17,294 bases of DNA, from assembly GCA_016841125.1 (NCBI GenBank), contig JAENZU010000017.1:1-17294 (forward strand), written 5' to 3'. Within the stretch, counting starts at the first letter, position 1; each line of letters starts with the position of its first letter. The stretch is from Melioribacter sp. Its GTDB lineage: Bacteria > Bacteroidota > Ignavibacteria > Ignavibacteriales > Melioribacteraceae. Of this stretch, positions 14,873 through 17,294 are shown piece after piece. The notes beneath the pieces were generated by a model. The model did not search any database and was not told the DNA's origin. It saw nothing but the letters and a program-made list of their open reading frames with translations. The translations under genes and the position numbers were made by a program.

Positions 14873-16018
14873 GTGGTATTAGCCGTTCCAAAGGAAGTTA
14901 TGGCGGGCGAAAAACGGGTGGCTATGGTACCGGACTCTGCATCAAAGCTTATCAAAAAAGGTTTCGAGATCCACATCGAAAAAGATGCCGGATACGAAGC
15001 CGGATTCACAAACGAACAATATGAAAAAGCCGGAGTGAAGTTAGTTGATGATCTCGAACAACTCTACTCAAATGCAGATATTGTTTTAAAAGTGCAGCGT
15101 CCAACCGATCACCCCAAATTAAATAAGCATGAGACGGATTTAATGAAAAAGGGTACACTGCTAATTACTTTTATGTATTCTCTTCATTATTCCCAACTGG
15201 CAAAACAATGTGCGGATAAAGGAATAAATGTAATTTCGATGGATCTTATTCCCCGAACCACATTAGCTCAGAAAATGGATGCCTTAAGTTCGCAGGCAAA
15301 TATTGCGGGATACAAAAGTGTAATTCTGGCAGGAAATCATCTTAAAAAAATATTTCCGCTTATGATGACAGCCGCCGGCACAATTCAGCCATCGCGTGTT
15401 GTGATAATGGGCGCGGGTGTTGCCGGACTTCAAGCACTCGGCACCGCCAAGAGATTGGGAGCAATAGTTGAAGTTTCCGATATTCGTCCGGCTGTAAAAG
15501 AAGAAGTGCAGAGTCTCGGCGGAAGATTTATTGAAGTTGATACCGACGAAGATATGCAGGATGCCGGCGGTTACGCAAAAGAAGCTTCGGAAGAATTTTT
15601 GAAGAAGCAGAAAGAATTATTATTTAAACATATTACCGAAGCAGATATTGTAATAACAACGGCTCTTGTTCCCGGTAAAAAAGCCCCGATTCTTGTAACC
15701 GAGGAAATGGTCAAAAATATGCGGCCAGGCTCGGTAGTTTTAGATATGGCCGTAGAATTCGGCGGCAACTGCGAAGTAAGTGAAAAAGATAAAACGGTTG
15801 TTAAGCATGGAGTTACAATAATAGGTGAACCAAATCTACCAAGTTTAGTTGCCGTAAATTCTAGCGAAGTTTACTCAAAAAATATTATGGCTCTTTTAGA
15901 TCACATCGCAAAAGAGGGGAAAGTTGAATTGAACCTCGAAGATGAGATTGTTAAAGGTTCACTGCTTTGTCATGAAGGAAAAGTTTTTAATGAAAGAACG
16001 GCAGAATTATTAAAGTAG
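14873..16018 (+). CDS. pntAa: NAD(P) transhydrogenase alpha subunit 1 (NAD(H)-binding domain I)
   Basis: Soluble NAD(H)-binding subunit of the proton-translocating transhydrogenase, which moves hydride between NADH and NADP+ in step with proton flow across the inner membrane. Its 381 aa match the separate alpha-1 subunit of three-gene systems such as Rhodospirillum. The RQD loop is complete: Arg128, Gln133 and Asp136 in PRTTLAQKMDALSSQ. The NAD motif is GAGVAG (180-185), with Asp203 (VSDIRP) placed to hold the NADH ribose. It resembles alanine dehydrogenase, but the RQD loop and downstream pntAb and pntB settle the identity. The start is GTG at 14873, 5 nt after AGGAGAG. An ATG at 14868 is in another frame, abuts the ribosome site and meets a stop after four codons, so it is not the start. 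Confidence 0.95.
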   Translation: MVLAVPKEVMAGEKRVAMVPDSASKLIKKGFEIHIEKDAGYEAGFTNEQYEKAGVKLVDDLEQLYSNADIVLKVQRPTDHPKLNKHETDLMKKGTLLITFMYSLHYSQLAKQCADKGINVISMDLIPRTTLAQKMDALSSQANIAGYKSVILAGNHLKKIFPLMMTAAGTIQPSRVVIMGAGVAGLQALGTAKRLGAIVEVSDIRPAVKEEVQSLGGRFIEVDTDEDMQDAGGYAKEASEEFLKKQKELLFKHITEADIVITTALVPGKKAPILVTEEMVKNMRPGSVVLDMAVEFGGNCEVSEKDKTVVKHGVTIIGEPNLPSLVAVNSSEVYSKNIMALLDHIAKEGKVELNLEDEIVKGSLLCHEGKVFNERTAELLK

Positions 16019-16022
16019 ACAG

Positions 16023-16036
16023 AATTCAGAATACAG
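16023..16036 (+). repeat. Left terminal inverted repeat of the four-helix-bundle cassette
   Basis: AATTCAGAATACAG lies 4 nt after the pntAa stop. Its complement occurs with a small offset at 16433-16448 (CTGTATTCCAAGAATT); the inner 8 bp GAATACAG/CTGTATTC are exact and the outer AATTC also matches if two extra bases are allowed. Confidence 0.6.
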
Positions 16037-16049
16037 AAAAAGGAAAGGA

Positions 16050-16415
16050 TTGAAAACTGCTCAAGCATTTGAAGATTTAATAGTGTGGCAAAAGGCTCAT
16101 CAGCTTGTTTTGAATGTTTATATGTTTACTAATTTTTTTCCAAAATCTGAAATTTATGGTTTAACTTCTCAATTGAGAAGAGCTACTGTTTCAATACCAT
16201 CAAATATTGCCGAAGGATTCAAGAAATCTGGAAGCAAAGATAAACTTAGATTCTACAATATTGCACAAGGTTCGATTGAGGAAGTTAAATACTATTTGAT
16301 TTTAGTTAATGATTTGGAATACGGAGATTCAGAAAGTTTGAAAATGCAAATTGAAGAGGTGAGTAAACTTCTTCACGCATATTCAAAAAATATTAAGAAT
16401 TCATTTCACAATTAA
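16050..16415 (+). CDS. Four-helix-bundle protein, S23 / 23S-rRNA intervening-sequence protein family
   Basis: A 121-aa all-helical protein of the S23/IVP family (also related in fold to DGR protein Avd). Hallmarks are FEDLIVWQKAHQLVL (7-21), YGLTSQLRRATVSIPSNIAEG (36-56, partly conserved Arg and Pro-Ser-Asn-Ile-Ala-Glu-Gly) and a final helix. Biochemical function is unknown; members occur in rRNA insertions and as free-standing genes. The start is a TTG at 16050 with purine-rich AGGAAAGGA before it; the next in-frame candidate (GTG) would remove the conserved first helix. It interrupts pntAa-pntAb on the same strand and is bounded by inverted repeats, with its stop codon touching a triple heptamer. 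It is not a transhydrogenase part; I read it as a mobile or domesticated cassette. Confidence 0.88.
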   Translation: MKTAQAFEDLIVWQKAHQLVLNVYMFTNFFPKSEIYGLTSQLRRATVSIPSNIAEGFKKSGSKDKLRFYNIAQGSIEEVKYYLILVNDLEYGDSESLKMQIEEVSKLLHAYSKNIKNSFHN

Positions 16416-16435
16416 CTACTGACTACTGACTACTG
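16415..16435 (+). repeat. Triple tandem heptamer ACTACTG
   Basis: Three exact copies of ACTACTG (16415-16421, 16422-16428, 16429-16435) start on the last base of the four-helix-bundle stop codon and run into the right inverted repeat. The tract is far too short for a CRISPR array. Confidence 0.85.
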
Positions 16436-16448
16436 TATTCCAAGAATT
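16433..16448 (-). repeat. Right terminal inverted repeat of the four-helix-bundle cassette
   Basis: CTGTATTCCAAGAATT, the partner of 16023-16036. Together they enclose the complete ORF and the heptamer tract in a unit of about 426 bp. Confidence 0.6.
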
Positions 16449-16476
16449 AATTTAGTACTAACAAATAAGGTAAAAA

Positions 16477-16761
16477 ATGGAAAACGTTGATCTTTTAATG
16501 CAGTTATATGTTTTCGTGCTGGCGATATTTGTCGGCTTCGAATTGATCACGAAAGTTCCGCCCACACTGCATACACCCTTGATGTCCGGATCGAATGCAA
16601 TTTCGGGTATCACAATTGTCGGTGCTATTTTAAGTGCCGGGGCTGAGGACTTTACACTAAGTACCATACTTGGTATGATTGCAATAATCTTTGCAACAAT
16701 AAATGTTGTCGGTGGATTTCTAGTGACCGACAGAATGTTAAAAATGTTCAAAAAGAAGTGA
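16477..16761 (+). CDS. pntAb: NAD(P) transhydrogenase alpha subunit 2 (membrane domain II part)
   Basis: A 94-aa membrane subunit contributing to the proton channel of the transhydrogenase. Three hydrophobic segments are visible: about 7-24 (LMQLYVFVLAIFVGFELI), about 41-56 (AISGITIVGAILSAGA) and 61-82. The junction KVPPTLHTPLMSGSNAISGI (26-45) is highly characteristic of PntAb. The ATG at 16477 follows an AAGG ribosome site about 6 nt upstream. It is separated from pntAa by the four-helix-bundle cassette and followed by pntB after 8 nt. Confidence 0.95.
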   Translation: MENVDLLMQLYVFVLAIFVGFELITKVPPTLHTPLMSGSNAISGITIVGAILSAGAEDFTLSTILGMIAIIFATINVVGGFLVTDRMLKMFKKK

Positions 16762-16769
16762 GATAATAA

Positions 16770-17294
16770 ATGCAAATTATTATTGATATAATTTATCTGG
16801 TCTCATCCGTATTTTTCATATTCGGAATTAAGAATTTATCATCTCCCAAAACCGCACGGAAAGGAAATTTTTATGCCTCAACCGGCATGCTGCTGGCTAT
16901 TATTGTTACCTTGCTGGATCAGCATGTTCTAACCTATGAGTGGATCATAATTGGATTCATAGCTGGTGGAGCTATCGGTGCGGTCATGGCGATCAAAGTC
17001 CCGATGACGGGAATGCCTCAGATGGTAGGACTTCTCAACGGTTTTGGCGGCGGTGCTTCTGCCCTTGTTGCCGTTGCTGAGTATTACAAAGAAACTCCCG
17101 CTTTTCTTCTGGCGAATGTTGACACCTCAATAACTATAATCTTAAGTATCTTAATCGGTTCGATAACTTTCACCGGATCTTTAATTGCATTTGGTAAATT
17201 ACAGGGAATCGTAACCGGTAAAGTTGTTAAATATACCGGACAGCATCCCCTTAATGCTTTGCTTCTGTTAGCTGTTGTTGCCGGCGGTATATTT
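16770..17294 (+). CDS. pntB: NAD(P) transhydrogenase beta subunit, 5' part only
   Basis: Membrane and NADP(H)-binding subunit of the transhydrogenase. The first 175 codons are present and the frame is open to the right edge; a full subunit is about 460 aa, so the NADP(H) domain III lies outside. Several membrane helices are visible (for example 3-20, 36-52, 58-75, 117-141 and 161-174). The family signature MPQMVGLLNGFGGGASALVA is at 82-101. The ATG is 8 nt after the pntAb stop, with only weak ribosome-site character (GTGAGA), consistent with coupling to pntAb. Confidence 0.94.
   Translation, partial: MQIIIDIIYLVSSVFFIFGIKNLSSPKTARKGNFYASTGMLLAIIVTLLDQHVLTYEWIIIGFIAGGAIGAVMAIKVPMTGMPQMVGLLNGFGGGASALVAVAEYYKETPAFLLANVDTSITIILSILIGSITFTGSLIAFGKLQGIVTGKVVKYTGQHPLNALLLLAVVAGGIF

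Noticed and set aside
14868..14882. ATG-started mini-ORF of four codons overlapping the pntAa start
   Set aside because: The ATG directly abuts the AGGAGAG site with no spacer, and the GTG at 14873 has proper spacing and full PntAa homology, so this is most likely chance.
14873..16018. Alanine dehydrogenase
   Set aside because: The fold is related, but the complete RQD loop and adjacent pntAb and pntB identify the transhydrogenase alpha subunit.
16050..16415. Avd of a diversity-generating retroelement
   Set aside because: The four-helix fold is shared, but there is no reverse transcriptase and no template/variable repeat pair in the window.
16415..16435. CRISPR-like array
   Set aside because: The repeats are contiguous 7-mers without spacers, and no cas gene is present.
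16458..16775. Minus-strand ORF of 105 codons over pntAb
   Set aside because: It mirrors the hydrophobic codons of pntAb, which has diagnostic family motifs on the plus strand.

Overview
The window looks like a chromosomal piece from an AT-rich, Gram-negative member of the Bacteroidota/Ignavibacteriota (FCB) lineage, most likely an Ignavibacteria-type organism. The evidence is a TonB-dependent receptor with a CarboxypepD_reg-like N-terminus, a secreted protein ending in a type IX secretion (T9SS) sorting domain with the NYPNPFNP motif, and two promoters matching the Bacteroidota -7 consensus TAnnTTTG. This taxonomic call is inference; there is no rRNA gene in the window.

Layout. 1-1574 (-): 5' part of a TonB-dependent outer-membrane receptor that runs off the left edge. 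1685-5948 (-): a compact run mutS -> DUF1684 lipoprotein -> type I-beta DAHP synthase, with an 11-bp overlap and a 12-bp gap. 6137-9877 (+): a very large (1246 aa) GH13 alpha-amylase-family protein without a signal peptide. 9947-10540 (-): a TetR/FadR-like regulator with its own promoter and a candidate autoregulatory operator. 10710-13078 (-): nfnA-nfnB, the electron-bifurcating NADH-dependent ferredoxin:NADP+ oxidoreductase. 13452-14684 (+): a secreted beta-propeller-like T9SS cargo protein, preceded by a 24-codon leader ORF, flanked by related CACGAATT repeats and carrying a palindromic repeat inside its coding sequence. 14873 to the right edge (+): the three-subunit proton-translocating transhydrogenase operon pntAa-pntAb-pntB (pntB cut by the edge), with a four-helix-bundle (S23/IVP family) gene inserted between pntAa and pntAb.

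How it works together. The right half is a pyridine-nucleotide redox hub: NfnAB couples NADH, reduced ferredoxin and NADP+, while Pnt couples hydride transfer between NADH and NADP+ to proton movement. The left half is housekeeping (mismatch repair, aromatic biosynthesis), nutrient uptake and intracellular alpha-glucan metabolism.

The most unusual signals are the four-helix-bundle gene inside the pnt operon with terminal inverted repeats and a triple heptamer; a 28-bp palindrome that became part of a protein; and a DAHP synthase in which the nearly invariant Glu-Arg of the ERGIRTFE motif is Val-Ile. I found no CRISPR array, tRNA, rRNA, transposase or defence system.
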